Source of the DNA: Rhizobacter terrae
GTDB taxonomy: Bacteria; Pseudomonadota; Gammaproteobacteria; Burkholderiales; Burkholderiaceae_C
Assembly (NCBI RefSeq): GCF_003852895.1
Contig: NZ_QUSW01000001.1
Location: 248,001 to 312,000, forward strand
DNA: 64,000 nt
Direction of reading: 5' to 3'
Notes under the pieces: generated by a model
The model's input: the letters and a program-made list of their open reading frames with translations, nothing else
What the model was told of the DNA's origin: nothing
The model's database searches: none
In this document: piece after piece, positions 46,385 through 55,580 of the stretch
Layout of the letters: each line of letters opens with the position of its first letter
Numbering within the stretch: the first letter of the stretch is position 1
Translations under genes and position numbers: made by a program

Positions 46385-47062
46385 ATGTCTCGAGTCATAT
46401 GTGGCAGGGAGATTCGACGAATACATGTGATTGACGATGACCCACGAGTTCGTGAATCTTATCTGGAAACCGTTACTGATATGGGTATCGCCGGGGTCGC
46501 TGTAACAGACCCCATTCCTGACGTTGACTCGCTCTTTTCAAAAATCGATTTTGCAAATGACGGCATAATTCTTGATTATCAACTCAACAGCACAAAATAC
46601 TCTCGATACAATGGCGACATCTACGGGATGGCCGCTTACGAGCGCAATATACCGTTTATAATATCAAGCCATTTCCAGCCACTATCAATGGAGGGAAGGC
46701 GTCGCTTCATACCTAAAGCGGTGCATATCGATCATCTTGAGCCAGACTCTGTCACGGAAGCATTTGAGCTATGCATCCAGGAGTACGTCGGAAAATTCAC
46801 CATCCATCGGTGCCCCGTCAGAACATTGGTCCGCATTGAAGGTTTAGAGCGCAATGGTCAGAGTTGCCAACTCAATGTTGTAGTACCAAATTGGGATCCT
46901 CATTCAGGCGTACAAATTCGAGTTGATTTAGATAGCATTCCAAACCTTGATCAACTTGAAAAAAGTCTTCATGAGACGGGGGAGGCGCGATTGACCGCAG
47001 AAGTAAACACCGGGGCTCAAGAACGTAGCGATCTATTTTTTGTAAATTGGAAATTGTTATGA
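46385..47062 (+). CDS. Receiver-domain protein with an unrecognised C-terminal domain
   Basis: A 225-residue protein. Residues 10-125 form a receiver domain: the acidic cluster D17-D18-D19, the phosphoacceptor D64 in IILDYQLN, the S94/S95 switch and K111 in FIPKAVH are all present. The C-terminal domain (about 130-225: HRCPVRTLVRIEGLERN to DLFFVNWKLL) is beta-rich, with no helix-turn-helix, kinase or output domain that I recognise. It begins two bases after the ATPase stop with an AGGGAGA ribosome site, and its TGA overlaps the ATG of the hydrolase gene. A phosphorelay with the C-terminal kinase-like half of the previous protein is the natural inference. Confidence 0.82.
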   Translation: MSRVICGREIRRIHVIDDDPRVRESYLETVTDMGIAGVAVTDPIPDVDSLFSKIDFANDGIILDYQLNSTKYSRYNGDIYGMAAYERNIPFIISSHFQPLSMEGRRRFIPKAVHIDHLEPDSVTEAFELCIQEYVGKFTIHRCPVRTLVRIEGLERNGQSCQLNVVVPNWDPHSGVQIRVDLDSIPNLDQLEKSLHETGEARLTAEVNTGAQERSDLFFVNWKLL

Positions 47063-48069
47063 CCGGCACGTTGACGATCTTAGATGTCGGACATGGAAAT
47101 TGCTCGATTGTTCGCGATGGCGAGCAAGTGGCGGTCGTTGACGCAGGTAGGGGCCCCTTTGCAACCAAGTATTTGGAACAAGTGGGCATAAAAGCCATTG
47201 ATCTCATAATTATTTCGCATGCAGATGAGGATCATCTGGCCGGAATTATTGGACTATTGAGCTCAGAGCAATTTGATGTTAAAGAGGTCGCACTAAATTC
47301 AGATGCCGAAAAAGATACCAAGATTTGGCGCGATGTACGAAAAACGTTGGAATCACTTCATAATCGCGGCAAGGTCAAGATAACCATCGGAATATTTCGC
47401 GGTGGCTCATCATGGAGCACAGAGAATATTCAGATCAGGGTGCTCGCACCATCACTCTCAATTGCGCTTAGTGGCCCGGGAGGGACAGACACGGACGGAA
47501 AAAGAATTTCGTCGAATTCGGGCAGCATTGTCCTTCGTGCCACACATTCGTCTGGTAACAGCGCACTTCTCGCTGCTGATATGGAGGAACTCACGTTGGA
47601 GGAAATGCTCCGCAGCGGTTGTGACTTAGCGGCAAATGTGCTTGTATTTCCTCATCATGGAGGTCTTCCAGGCAAGGCAAATCCAGAAAAGTTCTCCGCC
47701 AAGATACTCCGCGCCGTAAAACCCACCTCAGTGATATTTTCGAATGGACGAGATAAACATGACAATCCTAAGCCGGAAGTTTTGGAGGAGGTTGCGAAAT
47801 TTGGCGCCAGTCATATTGCTTGCACACAAATATCAAAGAACTGCCACAGCAAATCCTTAAAGCAGACGGCTGGGAATTTGGGATTATCTGCCGGCGCCGA
47901 TGATGGGAAATCCTGCGCGGGCACCATTGAAATTGACCTGTGTACAGGCCGGGTCCACAAGAAGCAGGAAGAAATACACGTAGCATTTGTACAGACACTG
48001 GAGTCGCCAATGTGTCAAAAAACAAGTAACCAAGCGACTCTCCAGATTCCTATAAAAGTGCTGCACTAG
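47059..48069 (+). CDS. Metallo-beta-lactamase-fold hydrolase, ComEC C-terminal-like
   Basis: A 336-residue soluble MBL hydrolase. It begins TLTILDVGHGNCSIVRDG, the pattern of the ComEC hydrolase half (LDVGxG). The metal site is H54-A-D56-E-D58-H59 (HADEDH), followed by LLAADMEE and VLVFPHHGG with the remaining metal ligands. ComEC relatives are nucleases, and stand-alone forms occur in defence loci. No membrane segment is present, so it acts in the cytoplasm. The ATG lies inside the stop of the receiver gene (ATGA). The last 60 residues are rich in charged and cysteine residues and have no family match. Confidence 0.85.
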   Translation: MTGTLTILDVGHGNCSIVRDGEQVAVVDAGRGPFATKYLEQVGIKAIDLIIISHADEDHLAGIIGLLSSEQFDVKEVALNSDAEKDTKIWRDVRKTLESLHNRGKVKITIGIFRGGSSWSTENIQIRVLAPSLSIALSGPGGTDTDGKRISSNSGSIVLRATHSSGNSALLAADMEELTLEEMLRSGCDLAANVLVFPHHGGLPGKANPEKFSAKILRAVKPTSVIFSNGRDKHDNPKPEVLEEVAKFGASHIACTQISKNCHSKSLKQTAGNLGLSAGADDGKSCAGTIEIDLCTGRVHKKQEEIHVAFVQTLESPMCQKTSNQATLQIPIKVLH

Positions 48070-48145
48070 ATTGAATTGCCACCCCCACCACTCGCCGAGG
48101 CTTCGCCAGCTCGCCTCAGCCTTGGCTAAAGGTGTTTGCCGCGAA

Positions 48146-48187
48146 CGGAAATGGGCGAATCGTTCTGCGTCGCCATACCCGAGGAAG
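48146..48187. repeat. Imperfect direct repeat, copy 1
   Basis: This copy of about 42 bases ends in CCCGAGGAAG. It matches copy 2 at 48487-48529 over most positions (about 33 of 42 by eye), with one gap. A dispersed extragenic repeat is likely. Confidence 0.5.
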
Positions 48188-48486
48188 GGCACGTGAGTTG
48201 GGCTGCCAGCCATAGGCGGCTCCTGATCGACCACCAGCTAATTCGTCACGCGGCGTACAGTGGCGGCGTGAAATGCTCGCGAAACCTCTCTATCACCCAG
48301 CACGGTGCGCTGCCCGTCGACAGCTTGTCGATTGAGGCTCTACCAACCGGTCGCGCAACTCGTGGCGCAACATTTTTAGATGACGCGCAACCTAAAGCTC
48401 TGGCGTTCTCGGTCACTTCCGAGCGGCCGCTGACGCCGAAGCCGCGTCAACTCGCTGCGGCACAGGGGAAAGGTGCTCGTCATGCG

Positions 48487-48529
48487 CGGAGAAGGGCCGA
48501 AGCTTTCGGCGTTGTCATTCCCGAGGAAG
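48487..48529. repeat. Imperfect direct repeat, copy 2
   Basis: This is the second copy of the repeat at 48146-48187, ending CATTCCCGAGGAAG. The two copies are about 300 bases apart in the same orientation and flank no gene. Confidence 0.5.
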
Positions 48530-48785
48530 CCGCTAACGGGAGCCGCAACAAGCGCCTTGTGTTGAGTACCCCAGCCGTCAGACGCTCTCAAATTGATGCG
48601 GCGGTGAAGGACACCAAAATTGGCGTGGCGCTTGGAGTGGCAAAGCCCATCAGAACCAAGAAGGTCCGTTGACAGTCATCCGCGACTGCCCCGAGGCAGA
48701 TCGCGAGTTGAGCAAGCAAGAGGACTTGGCTACGAACCAAGAGGTTCGCAGGTTTGCCCGCTCCCACCGCGAAACTCGACGCTCA

Positions 48786-50552
48786 TCAGCGCTTGACTGG
48801 CGGCAAATCCGTGCAGGCGCCCTCGAAGGCTTCCGCCGCCAAGCCGATGCTCTCGCCCAGCGTCGGGTGCGGATGGATCGTCTTGCCGATGTCCACTGCA
48901 TCCGCGCCCATCTCGATGGCCAGCGCGATCTCTCCGATCATGTCGCCGGCATGCGTGCCGACGATGCCGCCGCCCACGATGCGGTGCGACTCTTCGTCGA
49001 ACAGCAGCTTGGTGAAGCCTTCGTCGCGGCCGTTGGCGATGGCGCGGCCGGAGGCCGTCCACGGGAACAGGCCCTTCTTCACCTTCAGGCCCTTGGCCTT
49101 GGCTTCGTCTTCGGTCACGCCCACCCAGGCCACCTCGGGGTCGGTGTAGGCCACGCTCGGAATCACGCGTGCGTCGAACGCGGCCTTGTGACCCGCAGCC
49201 ACCTCCGCTGCCACGTGGGCCTCGTGCACCGCCTTGTGCGCCAGCATGGGCTGGCCCACGATGTCGCCGATGGCGAAGATGTGCGGCACGTTGGTGCGCA
49301 TCTGGATGTCCACCGGGATGAAGCCGCGGTCGCCCACGACCACGCCGGCCTTGTCCGCGCCGATGCGCTTGCCGTTGGGCACGCGGCCCACGGCCTGCAG
49401 CACCAGGTCATAGAGCTGCGGTTCCTTGGGCGCACCCTCGCCTTCGAACATCACGCGGATGCCGTCGGCCGTGGCTTCGGCACCCACGGTCTTGGTCTTC
49501 AGCATGATGTTGTCGAAGCGCGGCGTGTTCATCTTCTGCCACACCTTCACGAGGTCGCGATCGGCGCCCTGCATCAGGCCGTCGAGCATCTCGACCACGT
49601 CCAGCCGCGCGCCGAGCGTCGAGTACACCGTGCCCATCTCCAGGCCGATGATGCCGCCGCCCACCACCAGCATGCGCTTGGGCCGCTGGCGCAGTTCGAG
49701 CGCGCCGGTGGAGGTGACGATGCGCGGATCGTCCTTCGGGAAGAACGGCAGCTTCACCGCCTCGGAGCCGGCGGCGATGATGGCCTGCGCGAACTTGATG
49801 GTCTGCACCTTGCCATCGGCCATCGTGACCTGGAGGTGATGCGGGTCGGCGAACTCGCCATTGCCCTGCACCACGGTCACCTTGCGCATCTTGGCCATCG
49901 CCGAGAGGCCGCCGGTGAGCTTGCCGATGACCTTTTCCTTGTGCTTGCGCAGCTTGTCGAGGTCGACGGTGGGCTCGGTGAAGGTGATGCCGTAGGTGTC
50001 GAAGTGCTTCACTTCGTCCATCACGGCAGCCACGTGCAGCAGGGCCTTGGAAGGGATGCAACCCACGTTCAGGCACACGCCACCCAGCGTCGCGAAGCGC
50101 TCGACCAGCACGGTCTTCAGGCCGAGGTCGGCCGCACGGAAGGCGGCGGAGTAACCGCCCGGGCCGGCGCCGAGGACGAGCATGTCGCATTCGAGGTCGG
50201 CACCGCCGGCGTAGCTGGCGGCCACGGGCGCCGCGACCGGCGCAGCAGCAGGCTGGGGTGCCGGTGCCGCCTGGGGCGCGGGAGCAGCAGGCGCCGGCGC
50301 GGCCGCCGCAGCGCCATCCGCCTCCAGCGACAGGATCACGGTGCCTTGATTGACCGTGTCCCCCAGCTTGACCTTCACTTCCTTCACCACGCCCGCGTGC
50401 GACGAAGGAATCTCCATCGATGCCTTGTCGCTTTCGACGGTGATGAGCGACTGCTCGGCCTTCACCGTGTCGCCGGGCTTCACCAGCACTTCGATGATCG
50501 CCACGTCCTTGAAGTCGCCGATGTCCGGAACCTTGATGTCGATGGAAGCCAT
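48786..50552 (-). CDS. lpdA: Dihydrolipoyl dehydrogenase (E3) with N-terminal lipoyl domain
   Basis: A 588-residue E3 of the pyruvate dehydrogenase complex. Residues 1-80 are a lipoyl domain (lysine in [12 protein letters not shown]), then an alanine/proline-rich linker (80-110), then the flavin disulfide oxidoreductase: FAD motif [11 protein letters not shown], active-site disulfide [16 protein letters not shown] motif [12 protein letters not shown], and the C-terminal [11 protein letters not shown] with the catalytic His-Glu. It reoxidises lipoamide using NAD. The lipoyl fusion is known in betaproteobacterial E3. It follows the BPH gene by 15 bases in the cluster aceE-aceF-bph-lpdA. Confidence 0.97.
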   Translation of the reverse strand: MASIDIKVPDIGDFKDVAIIEVLVKPGDTVKAEQSLITVESDKASMEIPSSHAGVVKEVKVKLGDTVNQGTVILSLEADGAAAAAPAPAAPAPQAAPAPQPAAAPVAAPVAASYAGGADLECDMLVLGAGPGGYSAAFRAADLGLKTVLVERFATLGGVCLNVGCIPSKALLHVAAVMDEVKHFDTYGITFTEPTVDLDKLRKHKEKVIGKLTGGLSAMAKMRKVTVVQGNGEFADPHHLQVTMADGKVQTIKFAQAIIAAGSEAVKLPFFPKDDPRIVTSTGALELRQRPKRMLVVGGGIIGLEMGTVYSTLGARLDVVEMLDGLMQGADRDLVKVWQKMNTPRFDNIMLKTKTVGAEATADGIRVMFEGEGAPKEPQLYDLVLQAVGRVPNGKRIGADKAGVVVGDRGFIPVDIQMRTNVPHIFAIGDIVGQPMLAHKAVHEAHVAAEVAAGHKAAFDARVIPSVAYTDPEVAWVGVTEDEAKAKGLKVKKGLFPWTASGRAIANGRDEGFTKLLFDEESHRIVGGGIVGTHAGDMIGEIALAIEMGADAVDIGKTIHPHPTLGESIGLAAEAFEGACTDLPPVKR

Positions 50553-50567
50553 GTGTTGTCTCAGTCG

Positions 50568-51140
50568 TCAGTCTTTGAGTTTGATCGTGTGGACACGCAC
50601 CGGCCCACTCGAGTTCTTGTCGAATTCGCAGCCGGCCTTCACGCCGATCTCCGCGATTTCCTTGGCGGTCTTGGCCTTGTCGTAGGCCGCGTACATCGCG
50701 CCCAGTGCAAAGCCGCGTCCGGTGCCGATGCCCCAGAAGCGGTCGAACTCGAACACCTCGCGGTACGAGTACACGCCGAAGATGCCCGCCGGGTTGGCGA
50801 TGAGCGCGGTGAACTGCGAAGACTCGTAGGGGTCGGAGTCGTCTTCCTTGGTGTTGAGGAAGAAGGTGTCCTTGAGCTTCGGGTGCAGGCGCAAGAAGGT
50901 GTCGAACACCTCGTCGCGCGAGTTCAGCCGCAGTTCGTCGGGCGTGAGGCCGTTGAGCGCTCGCCGCAGCACCGGGAAGTGCGCGGTGGTGCCCGACATG
51001 CCGAACCACGAGTCGCCCACCTTGAAGAGCTTCTCGTTGGCCTCGTAGCCGTGCGCCAGCCTGGTGTCGCCGAAGGTGACGAGGCTGTCTCCAGCGATCG
51101 CCACCTGGCCGCCCTTTCGAACAACCACTACCGTCGTCAT
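50568..51140 (-). CDS. bph: Beta-proteobacterial proteasome homologue (BPH), Ntn hydrolase
   Basis: A 190-residue Ntn-hydrolase related to HslV and proteasome beta subunits. The start MTTVVVV places the catalytic threonine at the N-terminus after Met removal, followed by KGGQVAIAGDSLVTFGDTRL, the strand-turn of the fold, and GTGRGFALGAMYAA, the proteasome-type GSG-like loop. The BPH family is restricted mainly to betaproteobacteria and forms double rings; its function is unclear. Here the gene sits between aceF and lpdA, in the same direction, with short gaps on both sides (21 and 15 bases). The usual HslU partner gene is not adjacent. Confidence 0.85.
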   Translation of the reverse strand: MTTVVVVRKGGQVAIAGDSLVTFGDTRLAHGYEANEKLFKVGDSWFGMSGTTAHFPVLRRALNGLTPDELRLNSRDEVFDTFLRLHPKLKDTFFLNTKEDDSDPYESSQFTALIANPAGIFGVYSYREVFEFDRFWGIGTGRGFALGAMYAAYDKAKTAKEIAEIGVKAGCEFDKNSSGPVRVHTIKLKD

Positions 51141-51161
51141 GCCTTCTCCTTCCTGTTGGAG

Positions 51162-52844
51162 TTAGAGAAGCACGCGGCGGAAGTCACCCAGAATCTGCAC
51201 CAGATAGGCATTGAAACGAGCCGCCGCGGCACCGTCGATCACGCGGTGGTCCCAGCTTAGCGACAAAGGCAGCATCAATCGCGGCTGGAAGGTCTTTCCG
51301 TCCCACTTGGGTTCGGTGGCCGACTTGCACACGCCCAGGATGGCGACTTCCGGCGCATTGATGATGGGCGTGAAGTAGCGCCCGCCGATGCCACCCAGCG
51401 ACGAGATGGAGAAGCAGCCGCCGGTCATGTCGGCGGGCCCAAGCTTGCCGTCGCGTGCCTTCTTGGCGAGATCGCTCATCTCCTGCGAGATCTGCAGGAT
51501 GCCCTTCTTGTCGGCGTCCTTGATCACCGGCACCACGAGGCCGTTGGGCGTGTCCGCCGCGAAGCCGATGTGGAAGTACTGCTTGAGCACGATCTGCTCG
51601 CCGTCCAGCGAGGCATTGAACTCGGGGAACTTCTTGAGCGCGGCCACGCAGGCCTTGATCAGGAAGGCCAGCATGGTCACCTTGACGCCGGACTTCTCGT
51701 TCTCCTTGTTGAGCTGCACGCGGAAGGCTTCCAGCTCGGTGATGTCGGCGTCGTCATGGTTGGTGACGTGCGGGATGACCACCCAGTTGCGGTGCAGGTT
51801 CGCGCCGCTGATCTTCTTGATGCGCGAGAGATCACGGCGCTCGACCGGGCCGAACTTGGTGAAGTCGACCTGCGGCCAGGGCAGCAGGCCCGGGAAGGCG
51901 CCGCCCGCAGCAGCCGCCGCCGGAGCCTTCGATGCCTGTGCCTTGGTCTGCACGCTGCCGGCCATCACGCCCTTGACGAAGCCGTTCACGTCGTCCAGCG
52001 TGATGCGGCCCTTGGGACCGGAGCCCTTCACTTCCTCCAGCGGCACACCCAGTTCGCGGGCGAGCTTGCGGATGGTGGGCGATGCGTGCGGCAGGTTGCC
52101 CTTGGGTGCAGAGGGCTCATGCGGAGGCAATGCGGCGGTCGGCACTTGCTTGTCGGCGGCAGGCGCCGGACTGGCAGCAACAGCCGCCTGGGGCGCCGGA
52201 GCAGCCTGTGCGGGGGCCGCTGCAGCAGGTGCAGGCGCAGCAGCGCCACCAGCGGCTTCAACGACCGCGACCAGCGAACCCTTGCTGACCTTGTCGCCGA
52301 CCTTGACCTTCACTTCCTTGACCACGCCGGCATGCGAAGACGGGATCTCCATCGAGGCCTTGTCGCTCTCGACGGTGATCAGGCTCTGCTCGGCCTTGAT
52401 GGTGTCGCCCGGCTTGATGAAGATCTCGATCACGGCGACTTCGTCGAAGTCACCGATGTCGGGCACCACCACGTTGACCGGACCACCGCTGGCGGGGGCC
52501 GCAGCCGCCACGGGTGCAGCAGCAGGTGCCGCAGGCGCAGCGACCGGCGCAGCGGCGGCGGGTGCCTGGGCCGGTGCAGCGGCAGGCGCCGAAGCACCAG
52601 CGCCCCCTTCAGCCTCCAGCATCAGCAGCAACGAGCCTTCGCTCACCTTGTCGCCGATCTTGACCTTCAGCTCCTTCACCACGCCCGAAGCCGTGGACGG
52701 AATCTCCATCGACGCCTTGTCGCTCTCGACGGTGATGAGCGACTGCTCGGTCTTCACCGTGTCGCCGGGCTTGACCAGCAGTTCGATGATCTCCACGTCC
52801 TTGAAGTCGCCAATGTCCGGGACCTTCACTTCCACCAATGCCAT
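51162..52844 (-). CDS. aceF: Dihydrolipoyllysine-residue acetyltransferase (E2) of pyruvate dehydrogenase
   Basis: A 560-residue E2 core enzyme. Two lipoyl domains (residues 1-80 and about 118-200, each with the lipoylated lysine in [10 protein letters not shown]) are joined by alanine/proline linkers. The E1/E3-binding domain follows ([25 protein letters not shown]), then the acetyltransferase domain with [18 protein letters not shown] at the C-terminus (HxxxD catalytic motif). Two lipoyl domains compare with three in E. coli. It is 27 bases downstream of aceE and 21 bases upstream of the BPH gene, so all four probably share one transcript. Confidence 0.97.
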   Translation of the reverse strand: MALVEVKVPDIGDFKDVEIIELLVKPGDTVKTEQSLITVESDKASMEIPSTASGVVKELKVKIGDKVSEGSLLLMLEAEGGAGASAPAAAPAQAPAAAAPVAAPAAPAAAPVAAAAPASGGPVNVVVPDIGDFDEVAVIEIFIKPGDTIKAEQSLITVESDKASMEIPSSHAGVVKEVKVKVGDKVSKGSLVAVVEAAGGAAAPAPAAAAPAQAAPAPQAAVAASPAPAADKQVPTAALPPHEPSAPKGNLPHASPTIRKLARELGVPLEEVKGSGPKGRITLDDVNGFVKGVMAGSVQTKAQASKAPAAAAAGGAFPGLLPWPQVDFTKFGPVERRDLSRIKKISGANLHRNWVVIPHVTNHDDADITELEAFRVQLNKENEKSGVKVTMLAFLIKACVAALKKFPEFNASLDGEQIVLKQYFHIGFAADTPNGLVVPVIKDADKKGILQISQEMSDLAKKARDGKLGPADMTGGCFSISSLGGIGGRYFTPIINAPEVAILGVCKSATEPKWDGKTFQPRLMLPLSLSWDHRVIDGAAAARFNAYLVQILGDFRRVLL

Positions 52845-52871
52845 GTTGTGTGTCTCCGCGTTTCTTCTTGC

Positions 52872-55580
52872 TCAGGCGTACAGCGGGTTGATCTTGTCGG
52901 CATTGATGCCGTACTTCTTGATGGCCTCGGCCACCTTCGTGATGGGCAGCGAGCCTTCGTCGGCCAGCGACTTGAGCGCGGCCACCACAATGTAGTGGCG
53001 ATTCACCTCGAAGTGTTCGCGCAGCCGGCTGCGGAAGTCGCTGCGTCCGAAGCCATCGGTGCCCAGGACCTTGTAGACGCGGCCCTTGGGCATGAAGGGG
53101 CGGATCTGCTCGGCGTAGTTCTTCATGTAGTCGGTGGATGCGATGACCGGGCCGACGAACGGGTCGAGCTGTTGCGTCACGAAGGGCACGCGCTGGCGCT
53201 CGCCCGGGTGCAGCATGTTCCAGCGCTCGCAGTCCTGGCCTTCGCGCGCCAGTTCGTTGAAGCTCGGGCAGCTCCAGATGTTGGCCGCCACGCCCCAGTC
53301 CTTCTCCAGCAGTTCCTTTGCAGCGATGCTCTCGCGCAGGATGGTGCCCGAGCCCAGCAGGTTCACGCGCGGCGTCTTCTTGGCGCCTTCTTCCAGCAGG
53401 TACATGCCCTTGATGATCTGCTCTTCGGTGCCCGGCTTGAGACCCGGCATGGCGTAGTTCTCGTTGAGCAGGGTGAGGTAGAAGTAGACGTTGTCCTGCT
53501 TCTCGACCATGCGCTTGAGGCCATGGTGGAGGATCACGCCCACTTCGTGCGCGAAGGTCGGGTCATAGCTGATGCAGTTCGGGATCGTGCCCGCCAGGAT
53601 GTGGCTGTGGCCGTCTTCGTGCTGCAGGCCTTCGCCGTTCAGCGTGGTGCGGCCCGAGGTGCCGCCCAGCAGGAAGCCACGCGCCTGCATGTCGCCCGCC
53701 GCCCAGGCCAGGTCGCCGATGCGCTGGAAGCCGAACATCGAGTAGTACACGTAGAACGGCACCATGATGCGGTTGTTCGTCGAGTACGAGGTCGCCGCGG
53801 CGATCCACGAGCTCATGCCGCCCGCTTCGTTGATGCCTTCCTGCAGGATCTGGCCGGCCTTGTCTTCCTTGTAGTACATGACCTGGTCCTTGTCGACCGG
53901 GGTGTACTGCTGACCTGCGGGGTTGTAGATGCCGATCTGGCGGAAGAGGCCTTCCATGCCGAAGGTACGTGCCTCGTCGACGAGGATGGGCACGGCGCGC
54001 GGCCCGAGGTCCTTGTCGCGCAGCAGCTGCGTGAGGAAGCGCACGTAGGCTTGCGTGGTCGAGATCTCGCGGCCTTCGGCGGTCGGCTCCAGCACGGCCT
54101 TGAAGGTGTCGAGGTCGGGCACCTTGAGCTGCTCGTCGGCCTTGGCGCGGCGATGCGGCAGGTAGCCGCCCAAGGCCTTGCGGCGCTCGTGCAGGTACTT
54201 CATCTCCACCGTGTCGTCGGCGGGCTTGTAGAACGGAATGCCGGCGTCGATCTGCGCGTCGCTCACGGGAATGTTGAAGCGGTCGCGGAAGCTCTTGATG
54301 TCGTCGTCCGTCAGCTTCTTGGTCTGGTGGGCGGTGTTCTTGCCTTCGCCGCTCTTGCCCATGCCGAAGCCCTTGACGGTCTTGATCAGCAGGACGGTCG
54401 GCTGGCCCTTGGTGTTCACCGCCTTGTGATACGCCGCGTACACCTTCTGCGGGTCGTGGCCGCCGCGCTGCAGGCGCCAGATGTCGTCGTCGCTCATCTT
54501 GGCGACCATCTCCAGCGCCTTGGGGTGGCGGCCGAAGAAGTTCTTGCGGACGAAGGCGCCGTCGTTGGCCTTCATGGCCTGGTAGTCGCCGTCGACGGTG
54601 TCCATCATGATCTTGCGCAGGACTTCTTCCTTGTCGCGCGCCAGCAGCGGGTCCCAGTAGCTGCCCCACAGCAGCTTGATGACGTTCCAGCCTGCGCCGC
54701 GGAACTCGCCTTCAAGCTCCTGGATGATCTTGCCGTTGCCGCGCACCGGGCCGTCCAGGCGCTGCAGGTTGCAGTTGACGACGAAGATGAGGTTGTCGAG
54801 CTTCTCGCGCGCGGCCAGGCCGATCGCGCCCAGCGATTCCGGCTCGTCCATCTCGCCGTCGCCGCAGAAGACCCACACCTTGCGGTTCTCGGTGTTGGCG
54901 ATGCCGCGGGCATGCAGGTACTTCAGGAAGCGTGCCTGGTAGATGGCCATCAAGGGGCCCAGGCCCATGGACACCGTCGGGAACTGCCAGAACTCGGGCA
55001 TCAGCTTCGGGTGCGGGTAGCTGGACAGGCCCTTGCCGTCGACTTCCTGGCGGAAGTTCAGCAGTTGCTCTTCGGTGATGCGGCCTTCCATGAAGGCGCG
55101 GGCGTAGACGCCGGGCGACGAGTGACCCTGGATGTAAAGAAGGTCACCACCGTGACCTTCGCTCTCTGCATGCCAGAAATGGTTGAAGCCCGCGCCGAAC
55201 ATCGTGGCCAGCGAGGCGAAGGAGGAGATGTGGCCGCCCAGGTCGCCGCCGTCGGCCGGGTGCAGGCGGTTGGCCTTGACCACCATGGCCATCGCGTTCC
55301 AGCGCATGTAGGCGCGCAGGCGCTCTTCGATTTCCAGGTTGCCGGGGCAGCGCTCTTCCTGCTCGGCAGGGATGGTGTTGACGTACGCGGTGTTGGCCGA
55401 GAACGGCACGTCGATGCCGGCCTGGCGGGCATGGTCGATCAGCGTTTCGAGCAGGAAATGGGCGCGCTCGCCGCCCTCATTGCCGATGACCGCCGACAAG
55501 GCGTCCAGCCATTCGCGGGTTTCCTGGGCATCGGTGTCGTTCGCTGCGGCGCCGAGGAAGGGTTCGGGCATGGCGGCCAT
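52872..55580 (-). CDS. aceE: Pyruvate dehydrogenase E1 component, homodimeric type
   Basis: A 902-residue thiamine-diphosphate enzyme that decarboxylates pyruvate and acetylates the E2 lipoyl group. The N-terminus is the usual long E1 type. The thiamine-binding motif CGDGEMDEPES is near residue 230 and the AceE blocks GHGGDLLYIQGHSSPG and GFGRSDFRSRLREHFEV are present. Length matches AceE (about 887). ATG 55580 (MAAMPEPF) is used; the internal Met at codon 4 is also possible. It leads the PDH cluster and is divergent from a PAS histidine kinase, with 173 bases between starts. Confidence 0.97.
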   Translation of the reverse strand: MAAMPEPFLGAAANDTDAQETREWLDALSAVIGNEGGERAHFLLETLIDHARQAGIDVPFSANTAYVNTIPAEQEERCPGNLEIEERLRAYMRWNAMAMVVKANRLHPADGGDLGGHISSFASLATMFGAGFNHFWHAESEGHGGDLLYIQGHSSPGVYARAFMEGRITEEQLLNFRQEVDGKGLSSYPHPKLMPEFWQFPTVSMGLGPLMAIYQARFLKYLHARGIANTENRKVWVFCGDGEMDEPESLGAIGLAAREKLDNLIFVVNCNLQRLDGPVRGNGKIIQELEGEFRGAGWNVIKLLWGSYWDPLLARDKEEVLRKIMMDTVDGDYQAMKANDGAFVRKNFFGRHPKALEMVAKMSDDDIWRLQRGGHDPQKVYAAYHKAVNTKGQPTVLLIKTVKGFGMGKSGEGKNTAHQTKKLTDDDIKSFRDRFNIPVSDAQIDAGIPFYKPADDTVEMKYLHERRKALGGYLPHRRAKADEQLKVPDLDTFKAVLEPTAEGREISTTQAYVRFLTQLLRDKDLGPRAVPILVDEARTFGMEGLFRQIGIYNPAGQQYTPVDKDQVMYYKEDKAGQILQEGINEAGGMSSWIAAATSYSTNNRIMVPFYVYYSMFGFQRIGDLAWAAGDMQARGFLLGGTSGRTTLNGEGLQHEDGHSHILAGTIPNCISYDPTFAHEVGVILHHGLKRMVEKQDNVYFYLTLLNENYAMPGLKPGTEEQIIKGMYLLEEGAKKTPRVNLLGSGTILRESIAAKELLEKDWGVAANIWSCPSFNELAREGQDCERWNMLHPGERQRVPFVTQQLDPFVGPVIASTDYMKNYAEQIRPFMPKGRVYKVLGTDGFGRSDFRSRLREHFEVNRHYIVVAALKSLADEGSLPITKVAEAIKKYGINADKINPLYA

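Larger units (their letters stand above)
48070..48785. other. Gap after the island with imperfect repeats
   Basis: This 716-base stretch lies between the hydrolase stop and the lpdA stop. A 179-codon frame crosses most of it on the plus strand (48136-48672) but starts with TTG, has no family similarity, and its repeated FxVxIPEE segments follow the DNA repeats at 48146 and 48487. On the minus strand the same repeats give equally short frames. Remnants of a mobile element or extragenic repeats explain it best. No RNA gene is visible. Confidence 0.6.

Noticed and set aside
44310-47062. The island's kinase/receiver pair as a Detocs system
   Set aside because: A phosphorelay is shared, but the N-terminal TPR sensor is replaced by an Hsp90/MORC-like ATPase, the output domain is unrecognised, and a methylase and MBL hydrolase are added. 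The match is not close enough to name it so.
48136-48672. A 178-codon frame in the gap after the island
   Set aside because: It has a TTG start with no ribosome site and no family match, and its internal similarity follows DNA repeats.
42770-48785. Prophage or integrative element
   Set aside because: No integrase, portal, capsid, tail, relaxase, transposase, att repeat or flanking tRNA is visible around the island.
48070-48785. Integron cassette array or retron RNA
   Set aside because: No integrase or reverse transcriptase is nearby and no attC-like R sites could be paired.
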